DNA of 64,000 nucleotides, from assembly GCF_051020975.1 (NCBI RefSeq), contig NC_135037.1:4216001-4280000 (forward strand), given 5' to 3'. Shown one piece after another: positions 48,712 to 61,139 of this stretch (position 1 is the first letter of the stretch; the number at the start of each line of letters is the position of its first letter). The stretch is from Osmia lignaria lignaria. Lineage: Eukaryota > Arthropoda > Insecta > Hymenoptera > Megachilidae. A program made the position numbers and the translations under genes. The notes under the pieces are model-generated. The model was given only the letters and a program-made list of their open reading frames with translations, did not search any database and had not been told where the DNA came from.

Positions 48712-48881
48712 GAGCGTACAGAGGGTTAAAAATTCGTTGAAGCGTTCGCCGACAAAAAGCTCTCTCTTTCGAGTCTCATCATAATCAATCAGTTTGTCTC
48801 TACATCTGAAACAAAGGAGCCTCAGATGGACACCCGTCGCGGCAGTTGTATCAGCAGAGTTCCGACGGCGGTCGACGATCG

Positions 48882-49196
48882 TCAGATGCTGGCGCGATGT
48901 TGATGCAACGGCGGCAGTTGCAGCAACGGCGTCAACGGGGGCGGGCGTAGGTCACTGCGCATATTCAAAGTTGGCAGCTGCTGCATCGGCAGCAGGTGCG
49001 AGATCTTACCGGGCGAGCGACGGACCGTGAACCGTGGTCTCCGTCGTTTCTTCTGGAATCCGCTGCAGCGGCAGCTGCAGACCGACGTCTCGTCGTCCAA
49101 CGATATCGTGTCACCGTGGTTTCCTACTTGGCCCGATAATATCGAGCCGTTCGCCGTTATCACGTCGCCCTCCAGGCGCACCGCTCCTTGCGCAGC
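48882..49196 (-). CDS. TASK exon 5: cytosolic C-terminus
   Basis: The acceptor gacgcag precedes GCT GCG CAA (phase 0). It encodes AAQGAVRLEGDVITANGS, a Ser/Cys stretch, a basic patch (FQKKRRRPRFTVRRSP), a Pro/Leu-rich end (LRPPPLTPLLQLPPL) and HRASI before the stop. The last residues fit a C-terminal 14-3-3 type motif; this needs testing. The plus-strand ORFs here are shadows of this exon. Confidence 0.88.
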   Translation of the reverse strand, partial: AAQGAVRLEGDVITANGSILSGQVGNHGDTISLDDETSVCSCRCSGFQKKRRRPRFTVRRSPGKISHLLPMQQLPTLNMRSDLRPPPLTPLLQLPPLHQHRASI

Positions 49197-52100
49197 CTGC
49201 GTCATAACAATTTCCTTTTTTGTTTCGAATCGTTATGCTGCTACTCGCCGCGTACGATCGCGATACTACAGGAACTGTTAAGAGGATGTTGCTGGGTTTT
49301 CTTTTTTCTTTTTTTTTTCTTTTTTTATTTCTTTTTGCTCATCATCGCTTTCTGGTTCGGGTAGAGGGACTCGTTGGATACTTTTCTTGTATTGATTGCG
49401 GGATACGAGGCTGGGGACACGAGCACCCGGGGCGCGTTAACCCTTTACGATCGCAACGTCACGTGTGACGCGGTGTTGCTTCGCCGTGGAACTTTTAGTA
49501 GTCGGGATGAATTTTTTTTTTTTTTTTATTGTTGAAGAAGGAGTTTGATAGTAATTGTAGGGAAGAGCAAAATTGAAGATTCTGATAATTTTTGCAGTAA
49601 TTGTAGCGAGGAACAAACTCGAAGATTTTGATGAATTTAATAGTAATTGTAGTCAGGAACAAAATTGAAGATTTTGGTAATTCTGATAGTAAATTACTGA
49701 TAGTAAAACGTAAATTGCAAAATATATAAATATCGATTATTTTTGACATTACTTGATTCATAATCCTACAATCACAAATATAGAGAATTTAAAATTGCGA
49801 CCGAAAAGATGAAAATAATTCTTGCTTTATTTTCATCCTCATCATATTTCAGGTATAAACTATATTCGCGAATTTCATAAAAAGAACATCGGTTAAACGG
49901 ACGAGTTAAAAATGAAAAAATCCGATTCCATCAGAAATATATGTTCCAAACGATCATTTATCGATCGATTAAAATTTCATGGTAACCCATATCTATGCCG
50001 AAAATATTTTTCTAAAGATCAATACTTGGCTGGTAGCAGCGAGATTCCTTACCTGAAGAGCTTCAGCCTCGTCTCGCCTTTCGTCCTCGGTGTTCATTGT
50101 GACAAATCTCAGCACCAATAAATTGAGGGAGGCAGCGACGATAGCCAAACCGAACAGGATGAATATCAGAGCGAACATCACGTATTCGGGCTTGTTGTCG
50201 AGCGCGTTGTCCTTTTGCAACGCGACCATGTCGCCGAAACCGATGGTTGTCAGTGTGATGAAGCAATAGTAGATGGAATCGAAATACGACCATCCTTCGT
50301 ATCTAGAAAACGCTGCTGCGCCTCCCGCAATTGTTAAGCAAGATAAGGTCGTCACCACGCAGATTAGATTTATTTCTGAGGCCTGGAAATTACATGATTC
50401 TCACGATTATTTATTGTCAACTATATTGGAAAAATTCTGGATTTTTTATTAAAATTTTCTATACAGAAAGAGACTAAATTAAAATGGAAAAAAATTCATA
50501 CGAATAGGGTGAAAATTGGAAAATTCAAGGATCTGTACAGTAGACTCTCGTTATATTGCCGCAGACAGCACTGCAGCAGCAGAAAATTTGTCAAGCTTTC
50601 AAGCTTTCATTTAGAGAAAAATAGGGAAGATAAAAATGGATCATTTTCATAAGCTATAATAGTGAAAGAACTAGAGGTGAAATCGCTTAAGTGGCAATAT
50701 AACGAGAGCCCACTATATTTTTTAAACAAATTCGAAACCAGCAAAATGATGACTTAAACTCCCCTTAATTTCGCCTAAAACAAAATTTCTATCATCGAAA
50801 AGAAGAGAATGATTAATCTTACATGAAATAATTCGTAAGTTAAGAAATAAGTGAAATAGGTCAGTATATAGTCAGACGCACTACTCTGTAACCAAACTCC
50901 CGATATTTTATTCAAAACTATTTTTGTATTCTGTAAATTTCATACACGTTCTACTGTTCTAATCCTGTTTTGAATTTTGAAAAAGCTTTATCTGAAATTC
51001 AACTGTAAAGAATAACTTTGACTAGTAACTTTAGAATGTAAATGCAACGAGCTTGGTTCTCCGACATTCATAGCATTTAAAGTATAATTTATATGGAGTT
51101 TATAGTTTTACCTGGACATCCTTACAGTTAAGAAGCTTCTTTACGTTCCGTATTACGACGGATGAGAATTTATTCAAACGCTCTCCTATGCTCTGGAACA
51201 TTACGAGTCCTAACGGGATGCCGACGATCGCGTAGAACATCGTGAACAGCTTACCGCTTATGGTGTTTGGCGTTGAATGTCCGTAACCTATAAATTACAT
51301 TGTAACTGTAGTATAAGTACCCTTTGACAATTCCTTTCCATTGTACATTTGTGATTAAAACAGGAAAAATAATTATTATTTCATTAAGAATTCTGAAATG
51401 TTTTTTTTTTTTTTTTCTTTTGGATATTGTGATGGTAATTTTCGATGGGTGAATTAAATTCAGGGAAATAATTCATCCGGAACGTACCAATAGTGGTGAG
51501 GACCGTGGTTGCATAATAAAACGCTCCGGCGAATTTCCACTGTTGACCGGCTTTATGAGGTTCCGTCTTCAGCACCACTGTTTCCATGATCTTGAAGTCG
51601 TCCTCGCTAATATTGTACTTGCGTATAACCATCTTTTCAATGGCTGTCAACAAAGCAACGTCCAAACCAATTAATCCATACATTTTCTACTGTCAAATAT
51701 GTTTAAGGGTTGATGATGACCGATATTATAAATGTAATTAGTCAAATAATTAACAAAGGAGAAGATTTTCTATACTCATTCAAAATAGAAGACTAAAGTA
51801 TTGAATTAAAAGATTAATTTTTAATACATTTCAAATTTATATATTTTACCAAAAATATTTATTTCTATTGTGGTTGCAAAGATAATTTTGGAAATTTCAG
51901 AAATGTACCTGTAATCGGTACACGTGAGACTCGAAGCGGAAAACTTGACATAAACGAAAAAGAAGCAATTCAAAGTTTCACCTGTGAGGCGACAGGAAAT
52001 CGATACTTTTAACAAAATTACACCTCAAGCCATACAACTTGTTTCCGCCTGAACTGATCCTAGCTTAGTGCCTGAAAGTGGCAAAATCTTCGTGATCGTA

Positions 52101-52887
52101 TCCTTTCGTTTAAACAAGAAAAAACTAAGAAGATTTAGAAACATTGCTCAGATATCTCCAGGATCTAGACTCGGACGATTCTACTTATTTCAGTGACTAT
52201 TCTTATCGATTTAAAGTGTTAATATGTTAAATGTTATGGAAGTTATTCTAAGCTAGATCGCCTAGGTAACGTTAATTTAAAGTTTGAATTAAAAAAATGA
52301 AACCTGCATTAATATTATAATAATTTTGTAAGATAGGAAATTGAAAAATGGAACTATGGATTGCTGAATAATAATAACTGAAAAGCATTCATATTTTTGC
52401 AGCTGAAGTTTTCTCGATGCTATTCTAATTACCATGACCAACAAAATTAATTAAAAAAGTAATCAAATTTTCAATAAATCAAGAATTTCATTCTAAAATT
52501 ATCGAGATCAATTTTCCAACTGGAAAATCCAACCTTCCTGTTCGAATCATCAATTTATCATAGTGAACATTTGAAACCTCTGTACCATTTGTTTAACTTT
52601 ATCAATCAAATCACTGGTATTATTGTTGTATTGTTTTAAAACATCGAATCACAGGTATTATTAAAGCTTCTAACAATGTCAAACAAATTGAATAAACAGA
52701 GCGGCAGAAGAATCTGCTAGAACCTCATGATGTTTGAAGTTTCATCGAGAGAAAATGTACCGTCCAATGCTTCCTTGCGTCGTTTCTCCGTCTCGGACTC
52801 GAGAACGTCGAAGATTGCAGCGCCGACGAGGAGGTAAGTGAACGTGAAGACGATCAACGATATGGTCCGGACGTTTTGCTTCTTCAT
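48882..52887 (-). CDS. TASK-type two-pore-domain potassium channel (whole gene)
   Basis: Five coding exons (52887-52761, 51643-51488, 51287-51112, 50382-50053, 49196-48882) join in frame to a 367-residue K2P channel of the plasma membrane, which would carry background K+ current. There are four membrane segments and two pore loops, TTIGYGH (residues 93-98) and TTIGFGD (199-204). N53 (NIS sequon), H98 next to the first filter, D204 and the M4-end VLRFVT (243-248) sit at the same numbers as in mammalian TASK-1, where H98 senses external pH and VLRFMT forms the X-gate. The C-terminus HRASI is like the RxSx-COOH 14-3-3 site of TASK channels. The subfamily is clear; which insect paralogue (Task6 or Task7) is not. 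Confidence 0.93.
49197..50052 (-). other. TASK intron 4 with tandem repeats
   Basis: Contains poly-T tracts near 49310-49330 and 49512-49528, a lone TTAACCCTTT element-end-like sequence at 49439 with CGTCACGTGTGACG close by, and a 46-base tandem repeat (49551-49710). No exon seen. Confidence 0.55.
49551..49710. repeat. 46-bp tandem repeat in TASK intron 4
   Basis: GTAATTGTAG (GTAAATTACT in the last copy) recurs at 49551, 49597, 49643 and 49689, an exact 46-base period. Each of the first three is followed by a variant of GAACAAAATTGAAGATTTTG; about 3.4 copies in all. Confidence 0.8.
50053..50382 (-). CDS. TASK exon 4: M3, pore 2, M4
   Basis: The acceptor tttccag precedes GCC TCA GAA (phase 0). 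It encodes M3, the GWSYFDSIYYCFITLTTIGF pore segment, M4 and LVLRFVTMNTEDERRDEAE, ending at CAG|GTAAGG in phase 0. Confidence 0.94.
50538..50715. mobile_element. Pogo-like MITE in TASK intron 3
   Basis: The left end CAGTAGACTCTCGTTATATT and the right end read inverted TAGTGGGCTCTCGTTATATT match at 17 of 20 bases, and TA flanks both sides. It is 178 bases long, with no transposase. A related end style occurs at 42556-43097. Confidence 0.7.
51112..51287 (-). CDS. TASK exon 3: filter 1, M2 and loop
   Basis: Starts with GT completing Gly95, then YGHSTPNTISGKLF, M2 (FYAIVGIPLGLVMFQSIGER) and the cytosolic loop to NCKDVQ, donor CAG|GTAAAA, phase 0. H98 is the conserved proton sensor position. Confidence 0.93.
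51488..51643 (-). CDS. TASK exon 2: cap and pore helix 1
   Basis: The acceptor gttgacag gives CC to complete Ala43; the exon encodes the extracellular cap with NIS (N53) and the first pore helix to TTVLTTIG, donor ATTG|GTACGT in phase 1. The intron splits the first selectivity filter, leaving Gly95 shared between two exons. Confidence 0.92.
51644..52760 (-). other. TASK intron 1
   Basis: A 1.1-kb AT-rich intron between exons 1 and 2. I see no repeat or exon that I can define. The ORFs in it are chance frames. Confidence 0.6.
52761..52887 (-). CDS. TASK exon 1: N-terminus and M1
   Basis: Starts MKKQNVRTISLIVFTFTYLL, the characteristic TASK N-terminus (MKxQNVRT), with M1 and the ESETEKRRKEALD segment after it. 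The donor GGACG|GTACAT is in phase 1. The ATG follows a short perfect hairpin in the leader (52912-52892). Confidence 0.92.
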
Positions 52888-52912
52888 TCTCTAGTGAGCC
52901 ACATGCTCACTA
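52884..52912 (-). promoter_or_regulatory. Hairpin and tiny uORF at the TASK start codon
   Basis: On the minus strand TAGTGAGC-ATGTG-GCTCACTA (52912-52892) is an 8-base perfect stem with a 5-base loop, ending four bases before the TASK ATG. The loop holds an ATG that opens a six-codon frame (MWLTRE) whose TGA (52886-52884) overlaps the TASK ATG. If this is in the mRNA it could reduce initiation; an intron ending just before the ATG would remove it. Confidence 0.4.
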
Positions 52913-54216
52913 GCAGGGCCCCGGCCCTAACTACTTGCATCGCTCAGTGGGGTACCATTTGGTGTGCCGGGCCCATTACGACCCCTTTTTCTCACAGACG
53001 ATGCTCGGGGGGCCCTTTTTCTCTTTACCGAGCGCTACAGACCCGGCACGCGACTCCTCTTCTTCAGGCTGTCTTCTTGAAACCTCTTCCTTTCATCTGA
53101 AAAATTTATTCACCTCTGTCATTAATTTATAAGTCAGAAAATTAACCCTTAACCAATATCATCCATCTATCAAACGTGGAAATTCTAATTTTCAAAACAG
53201 AAAATGATTGCAATATAGTAATCTCTTTAATATTTTGAGAAATCTACTTAAATTTAGAATATTATCAATAAAAATAATTTATTGGTGGTACTTCTAAGAA
53301 ATAGTTAAAAAATCATTATTTCTCAAATTGATTTAATATATTTAAATTTCGTACAGCTTAAACCAATTTTGTCTCTGAATGCAAATGCACGTGTTGCACT
53401 CTCGAATTATGCACCTGATAAATTCTCTTATCATTAGCTACGATAAATCCAATAATACTGATAGATAAAACAAGCCAGAATTTCTCTCGCCACGAGATAA
53501 CAATAATTGAATATTACTTATAACGATGGAACAAAGAAGAAAATTGTAAGCGGTCACGCAAAGGAAGATCTCGTGACGGTAAAGTGGTTTTTCGAGCGAA
53601 CACCGGATATTCCTATTCGTTCTGTAGTTCGAGTGCCAGCAAAGGGTCTCTTTTTCAAACGTTCTGTGAACGAGCACCGGCCACGGTACAACGTTAACGG
53701 GGTTCGACGAAGATATAAAAAGGTATAATCGTCCTTGTCGCTAAAACGGGACTCTCTTTTGAGAATCGTTCTTTTCTCCTTCCAGTGAATTCAACCGAGA
53801 GATAACCGTGAGGAGGGTAGATCGAGCAAAAAATCTGCTGATATCGAAGGACTCACCTGCAGCCTGTTCCGGGTTTTCCTTTACGTGCGACGAAAGGTTG
53901 AGCAGAATGATATGGCAGTGCTTTCGCTGCTCCCACTGCCACGTTCCCTCCATTCCTCGGCTTAGCACCCAACCCTTTCAGTGCCGACTGGAATGGAACA
54001 GTAGAATTTTCATAAAACGCTTAATTAATTATTCCTTCGATTATTTATTGATTATGAAACGAATCGCATTGATTGTGCTTTGATTTATGGATTTTCAATT
54101 TTCAGATGTGATGAATGTTAAGGAGGTCATTGGTGAATGATATGTATTCAATATGATAGAATAATTAAAAAAGGAAATTGTAGTTCATATTATTTATGCA
54201 AGGAGTCAAGGGGAAA

Positions 54217-54408
54217 CAGGACCGAATTAAGACTTCTGGGGCTTCAGGGCCATCAACCCCCTGGGTTGCTAAATTTGGTTAAAAATTTAAATTTATTTTA
54301 AATAGAATGAAACAAAATTTAATTATTCAATATTTTTTTACATAATAAATGTAAGGCTTAGAAGGGGTCTCCCTTAGCCTCCTTAGACTTTTCCTTAATC
54401 CGGCACTG
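54217..54408. mobile_element. hAT-like MITE, copy 2
   Basis: Ends CAGGACCGAATTAAG and, inverted, CAGTGCCGGATTAAGG. Flanks AGGGGAAA and AAAGGAAA agree at 6 of 8 bases, probably a worn 8-base target duplication. Same family as 42685-42915. Confidence 0.65.
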
Positions 54409-54816
54409 AAAGGAAAGCCTAAAGATTGTAATTGAAAAATGGAATTGTTACAAATCTCGTTATACTATAGAATTTTAAGACAGATAATCAATACTTTAAT
54501 AAATATTTAATATTAAGGTTTCAGTAAGATTTAAGGCATTTTATTTTTAGAATTTTATAATACAATTGTTACCCTGTCAATCTAATTTGTGTGACATAGA
54601 ATCGTGAAGAAGCACAACATTTATTAATTTTTAATGTAGTATCGAGAGATTATTATAAACTGTTCCTTTTGTCTCTAATATTGAATTCATTCCTCAGAAC
54701 TCCTCGAAGATGATTCCTTAATTGCCTTGAACAGTGCACGAGTACAAAGGAATCGAATATTATTAAATGCATAACGAAATTGCTTAAAGAGAAGCAGAGA
54801 AACATGCTATCCTACC

Positions 54817-55065
54817 AAATGCTGGATTAAGACTCTTAGAAACCCTAAGCACTTCGAAGATTTTAATACCTTCTTTTAACAAAAGTTAGCCAGCTTTCAA
54901 TCAGTTAAATTGTAAATCTAAAATTATCAAAACATTTTTTTTTTAAATAAAATATGAGACAAATTCACGTACATAAAAAATTTAAAATTTAGAAAATTTT
55001 TGTGATGTCTCCCTATTTTTCCTGGTGCCCTAAGCACATTTTACTTACTGATTAATCCAGCACTG
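54817..55065. mobile_element. hAT-like MITE, copy 3, with perfect 8-bp duplication
   Basis: The left end AAATGCTGGATTAAGAC and the right end read inverted CAGTGCTGGATTAAT are related to copies 1 and 2. ATCCTACC flanks it perfectly on both sides (54809-54816 and 55066-55073), a diagnostic hAT-type 8-base target duplication. Confidence 0.75.
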
Positions 55066-56146
55066 ATCCTACCATTCCATTACATCTGCCGTGATTATTT
55101 CTTTAAACGTCAAAGACCGTGGCCTAGATATGAAATCGAGTAAAAATTGCAAGTCGGTGCACCTTTAATCTGTTTCACGTAGATATTTCTTTCTGTATAA
55201 GCTTCCTACCCACATCGATTCGAAGAACATCCGTCTCGATGGAAATCGATTAAAGGTGCGAGAACATTGTATCAAATAATTACAATGTGCGGGAAATTAA
55301 AAGATTGACCCATAGAAAGCCAATAGACCCATTTGGTTTAAGAAATGACTGGTTGTTCATTTATCAGGCGCAATTAGTTTTTTATATCTAATTATAGAGC
55401 TCCATTTTTTAGGGAGCCCCGTTATAAGCCTTCCAAATACAATTAAACGTTATTTAATTTTAATTAAGATAAATTTGAATTTTTAGATCAAGTTAGTTAC
55501 CCAAAAGGAGTTCAGAATCTCTGATCTCTGTATATAATTACAAATTGAAATTTCATTGAAATAGATATTAAAGAAAAATATTTTCTATGAAGTGAGATAA
55601 TTTCGTGATCATTGAATCATTACCGATTTGCTAATGGATTTTCTATGTTATCATAGAAGCATGAATAATGCATCCCTTAACGTAACGCCAATCCAACGTG
55701 TACTCATTATTGTTCCCTCAGCCTATTAAATCTGGATTTACCGTAATGGGTGGCGCTTTGTGACGAGGACGGGTTTATCGGGAAAAGTCAACGCCGGACA
55801 TTCGCGTAATCGTGATTGCAGCATCGTGTGTCGTTGTCACGTGTTTAATTATGATCCTCCTCTATACACCGATCATCTGACTTGAATTATTCCGCATGGA
55901 AATTTTGTCAGAGGTAAAACTCACGTGAAATATCATTTCTACATAGAAACATTAACCAAATGAAAATTAATTCATGTAAACTTCTATATAATTTTGAGTT
56001 AAGAAATAAAAATTACTATTCCAATTTATAACGATAACATCTTATCAAGATCTTGAAAAATTCGCCTAAAAATAAAATTTAAAAAGTTTCCAAAGAAAGT
56101 TTTTTGTTAACAGTAAAGATTACTATTGTAATTTATAATGATAATT

Positions 56147-56572
56147 GAGATTTTGTTTCAACTTTACTTTGGGGCATACAAAATTATTGACTTTTATTTA
56201 TACTTAAAAAATATGCGACAAAAAAGCAGTCAGAAATACAAGTTTTAACTCTAGGAATCCATTTGCTCAAAAGTTATTGAGGTTAGTTCGACGCCATATT
56301 GATTTCTATCTATAATCTCATTGGTGCAATAAACTAACCTAACTTAATCTAACACGTGCAAAGCATATCTATATCGACTTCCCTCATTGGAGGAATTATG
56401 GGTAGAAACTAATATGGCGTATCATAACACCAAAAGTAGGCTAAAGCGCTAAACTCTACATACACCCAACTTCTAAACATAAATTCTTAAAGTTAAAACT
56501 GTTATATTATTAGAACATATTATAAAAAATCAATAATTTTGTCTGTTCTAAAGTAAAGTTCAGCCGAAATCT
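56147..56572. mobile_element. Fold-back element with about 190-bp arms
   Basis: The two halves are diverged inverted copies: shared blocks are CTTTACTTT..ACAAAATTATTGA at the outer ends, GTTTTAACT in the middle and CGCCATATT..TTTCTA near the loop. The loop is around 56330-56370. It lies between two direct repeats beginning CTTATCAAGATCT (56041 and 56571). Confidence 0.65.
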
Positions 56573-59500
56573 TATCAAGATCTCAAGAAATTCTATTGAC
56601 AAATAAAATTGAAAAACTTTCCAAATACCAAGTGTTTGTTTTTCCATAGAAACTTAAGGATATGCAAAAAAAATACTTCTCTCAGTGAAAAGTCACACAG
56701 ATTTCCTAGAACCATTCTTCTTATGAATTATTCCTATCTCGACGAATGGTTTTCTATTTTCGCGAATCGAGTGTCATCACAGTTAAGGTTTTCAATCTTG
56801 GTTTTCACAGTGTCTCTCTAAGAGAGTGCCACAAGAGTACCCTTGAGATCTACAAGCTCTTGATTACACCACTTAGGATACGGTCGGGGCATTTCCAATA
56901 AGCCGACGTACTACCTATAGAAACTCTCCATTCATGTTAAGCGGCTGGTTGCCGGACAACTGTTCCAATGTAGCAATCAGAGGACAAGGTAAGGGTTAAG
57001 GGTCACTCGAGGGTAGATAAAATACACCCTTTAATTCGTATAGTTTCCGATGCTAGACGATTGTTTGATCTTACTTCGAGTCTTGATGAGGTTCGTTTAA
57101 AGTCTTTAATTATCTTGACGATGGATCCTATTGAGACCATCAACGTCTAAATCCAATCGGGTTTCATTGGGGTAAGCTGTACTGTCTGAAAGTATTTACT
57201 ATACACGGGGAGAGATTAAACGGGAATTTCACGGATAAGATTACCGTGATCCTTGAAGCAACTTCGGTTAAAATAAGCTATACGTGAGATTAGTGACAAT
57301 CTCCTGCCATTAAATTGATCTCTCTCCTATCTCTTATTGTTTTGGAATTAGTGATATCATTCGATATTTTATTTAATTTTTAATTTAGATTAATTTCTAT
57401 ATTTAATCTAAATTGATTTTTAATTAATATTCAATTTTTAAATTAGATTAATTTTTGATATTTCATAATTTAATTTATAAACAAAATTGATAATTAAAAA
57501 AATTATTTATCAACACTTTCAAAATTATTATATAAAAATTGTTAAATTTCTCTCTTTGAATTTTAACAAAACAATTCAAAATTAGAATTATCCCTGAGTT
57601 ACGTTTGGGGTTTTAAAAAAAATTGTTGAATTACTCTTTAACGAAGCTCATTTATTACCGTGCGCTGTACAAATTCGTAAAAGGGAATTAGCGTTACGGT
57701 TGCTGTTAAAAATATACGCAGGCTAATTAGGAGAGGCATTTAAGGTATTAAAAAGTTTCAACTTTGATGTTTGAAATTAAAGCTGATATTTTCATCCGAA
57801 CTGAGGGTTATTTTCAATTTATTTTCCTTTAATCCACAGAGTATGATAATATTTATAATGTATTAAAGTTGCATTAGTTATGAAACAATTTAATATTTAC
57901 ACATGTTTTAATATTTGTTTATGCTGTGTATTTTTACACCAGTCACATGTACAACATATTTCTGTTAATTAGCATCTCATAACATTTTTAATCTCAAAAA
58001 TTATTATTCTTGTTTTTAATAAATAATTTTCAATTAATTTTCAATGCTAATCTTGGATACTCTTTTATATATCCATACTACTGAATTTCTCAGACTACTC
58101 TAAAACTCACGGGATTTAAAAAAAAAAGCCCAAAATTGAAATAGTACAATAACTGTATTAATTACTGTTCTAATTACTCACTGCTCATTATGTGACACTT
58201 GAAAAATCGACAGAATTTCTTTTTTTAATTACTTCATGAAATTATCGTTCAGGACATTGATTTATCAATCAGATAAATTGACAGGAAATCGTTGGTCCTT
58301 AAAATATCCCAAAGGGTGAAGCGCATTCTTGGACTGACAGTCAGGAGTGTAAATTTGTAACCGGATCCGAGGTTGCGCGGAACCTAAACTCCGGGCAGGC
58401 AGGCAACTTCTCAGGTTAATTTTGCAAGGACGATTCGTGATTGCTCGTATAATCTGGCTGCTGGTTAATTCGTTCTCCTGACAGAATTTAGTCTGCCGGG
58501 TTTCCGGTTAGTGGCACGAGATCTCCGGCTGCTTCATAAAATTTGCAACATGAACGTTGCAAATGTACCTATTCCCTGCATTTCGAAACCTTCGAATTAA
58601 TACTGATTTCCGCGTCCACGGATCTAAAATTGTCCTCCGCGAAACCTACTTTTGTATTCACGGCTATTGATCCAGAACTCTAATTCTGTCGTTGCTTCCT
58701 TGAGAAACGTTCCTTGGATATAATGAATGACCAAATGCAAGATATTCTATGTATAGAGCATCCCTTTTCAATTTGCCCATTGTTAAATAATTGAATGATC
58801 AATTATTCAAATCCTTGGACAAAAGAGCAATAATTTTAATTAAATTTTAGATTCTATGAATTTTTAATTTACTTATCAATGAAACTTCGCCACTTTAGAA
58901 AGCTCATTAAACTGAACACGTCTATATTTCATTTTAAGAACAGAAGATTAATTTTTTAATAATTAAAATAATAATTAAAATTAGTTACTCCATGTATTTT
59001 AAAGTAAAATTAAAATACTTAACTGCGATTATCAGTAATCAGTAAAATGAATTCAATTTAACAAAAAAATTGGAAATGAAGAATAGAAGCATATTGTATT
59101 ACTAATCCTTCCTCATTAAAGTCTATTAATCAACGTATTACTTATTCATTAATATTGAAAAGGAGCTACAATGAATAAAGCATGAAGGACAAAAGGGTAA
59201 TTAATATTAATATCAGGCTACGTTTTCAGATGCTTATCGCGTTAAGTTTATCTGAAGATGGTAACTCTTCTTCTGAAAACTAAAGTTGAAACGAAGTTTC
59301 GTGCGGCGTAGCGTCGGTGTTCTTAAGTCTACGTCGGCTTTCATTGCAAAGTTACACGGAATCAAGGCAAACATAATGCGCTTTTAACGTTGAACCAGCA
59401 GCACTGATTATAAACTAAGTTCGCGAACAGGGTTGCCTCGTATTAACGTTACTGTCAATGTTGTGTAAATTTGATAGGGGGACAGTATCGCAAAACGATC

Positions 59501-61139
59501 AGCACGCTCGCAAATGGTAGCCGCTGCGCTGTGCAACGCGTGAACGCAATTTCATTTGTCGAGACCGGATACGAAAAAGGTTTATTTCGATTCACTTATG
59601 TGACTTAGTGTAAGATAGTGTTACGAGTCGTGAAATGTGGAATACTATTACAGTGTGCCATTTTTCTATCTGCGATTTAACTTCGTTTGAGTTACCTTGT
59701 GGAATTAGATGAGAATGATTCAATGACAGCTGGAGACACGAGTGATTAATCATTTATTGGATGAATCGATGCATAGAAGATGAAGCATGCCAACTATCAA
59801 CGGTGTAGCCCAGCTAGGATCGACGCTGGTGTCGAACTGAGGCCGTTTCCGACCTCGACTGGAGCAGGCTCCTGAGTTTATGAAAATAAATGCGTGCACA
59901 AAAACAGAAGCCGGCAGAGTTGGTATCACGCTCGAGACAGGGATAATCCCTTAGCCTAAACATTCGGATTAACGGCAAGCGGGGACAGCCGTGTCGAAGC
60001 GCTTGAAATGAAAAGAGAGTTCAAAATCAAACGGTTTCATTTCTAACCCGCCTATCTCAAACAAGAACACACTGATTTTTAATTACGAGAAATTCAACTA
60101 ATTAGCATTAACGAGCTTTCGATTCTAACCACCTGGGATCCACCGAATGGATGACAGAAACTCGACAAAAACTTTCCTGAAATTTCTTCGTTATTTCGTT
60201 GAAAACTTGCCCATTTACTTTGAAAGTTACTAACAACTTATATCGTGCAATATTGGTGGAAATTATTAGGTGCGTGCAAAAGTTTTCATTCACTTTTCAA
60301 ATATAAATGAAATGAAGAATTGCAATAACAATATCCAATATTTTAATCAAAATTTTATTTCAAATATATCAAATATTTTATATCAAAAAATTTTAGATCA
60401 TTGGAATATTTAGAATTTGGACTATTTTATTAATTATAGTTTAATTAGCTGTAATATGAAACGTGATTTTCCATGAAATTCATACTCGCCTAATTAACAG
60501 TAAAAATTATAGAATATAAAAATTTAAAAATCTAAAATTTTAGTAGAATACCGTGGCACAAATTCATTACGAGTTCTCGTTATTACACCATTTAAATTGT
60601 TCATTAACACAAAAGGCAGGTTAATTAAAGAAACGAAGGTAATTTGAAATAATTGCCTTCTTCGTCCTCAAAGTGTTGAACGATACAAGGTTATTTTATT
60701 ATTTAAAAAATAATCAAGTAAAATTATTTATCTTTAATTATTTTAAATAGACTTTAATTAATAAATTATAATTTTTATTTTATGAAGAGAATTGTATTTT
60801 TTATTACATCTCACTGCCTCTATAAATTTCCAGCAAATACCTTCTGGCTCCTCCTTTTCTAAAAATTTAGTGAAAATTACGACAGCATTAGCTCGCTGTT
60901 CCTGTTACTATATAAGAAAGCATGTTTCCCGAGGGATGTGTAGAGGCTGCGTGACCTGAGTTTCAGACGCTGCATCATGCACTTATTTCTTGACATTTCA
61001 ATCGTAAGTTCGAGTTTACAACTAATTTCGATTCTTGCACTTCGAGCTTCTGGAAAATGGAATGCTTGAGATTCTCCTGAAATTGGACTCATAAATTGAA
61101 CCATTCAGCAAACATAATTTTTCTGCCATCGAGCATCAC

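Larger units (their letters stand above)
38901..48881. other. 10-kb region without a convincing gene
   Basis: Intergenic or intronic AT-rich DNA between the ZAD promoter and the last TASK exon. Besides the listed repeats I see poly-T tracts (41820, 42080, 42216), a TA microsatellite near 46387-46437, an AAT microsatellite near 46630-46649 and another TA stretch near 46835-46880. Open frames here have low-complexity translations. One weak exon-like ORF lies at about 39935-40068. TASK 3' UTR is presumably just left of 48882. Confidence 0.5.

Noticed and set aside
48794..49281. Plus-strand ORFs over the last TASK exon
   Set aside because: Shadows of the TASK C-terminal exon, which is supported by phase and by family-like sequence.
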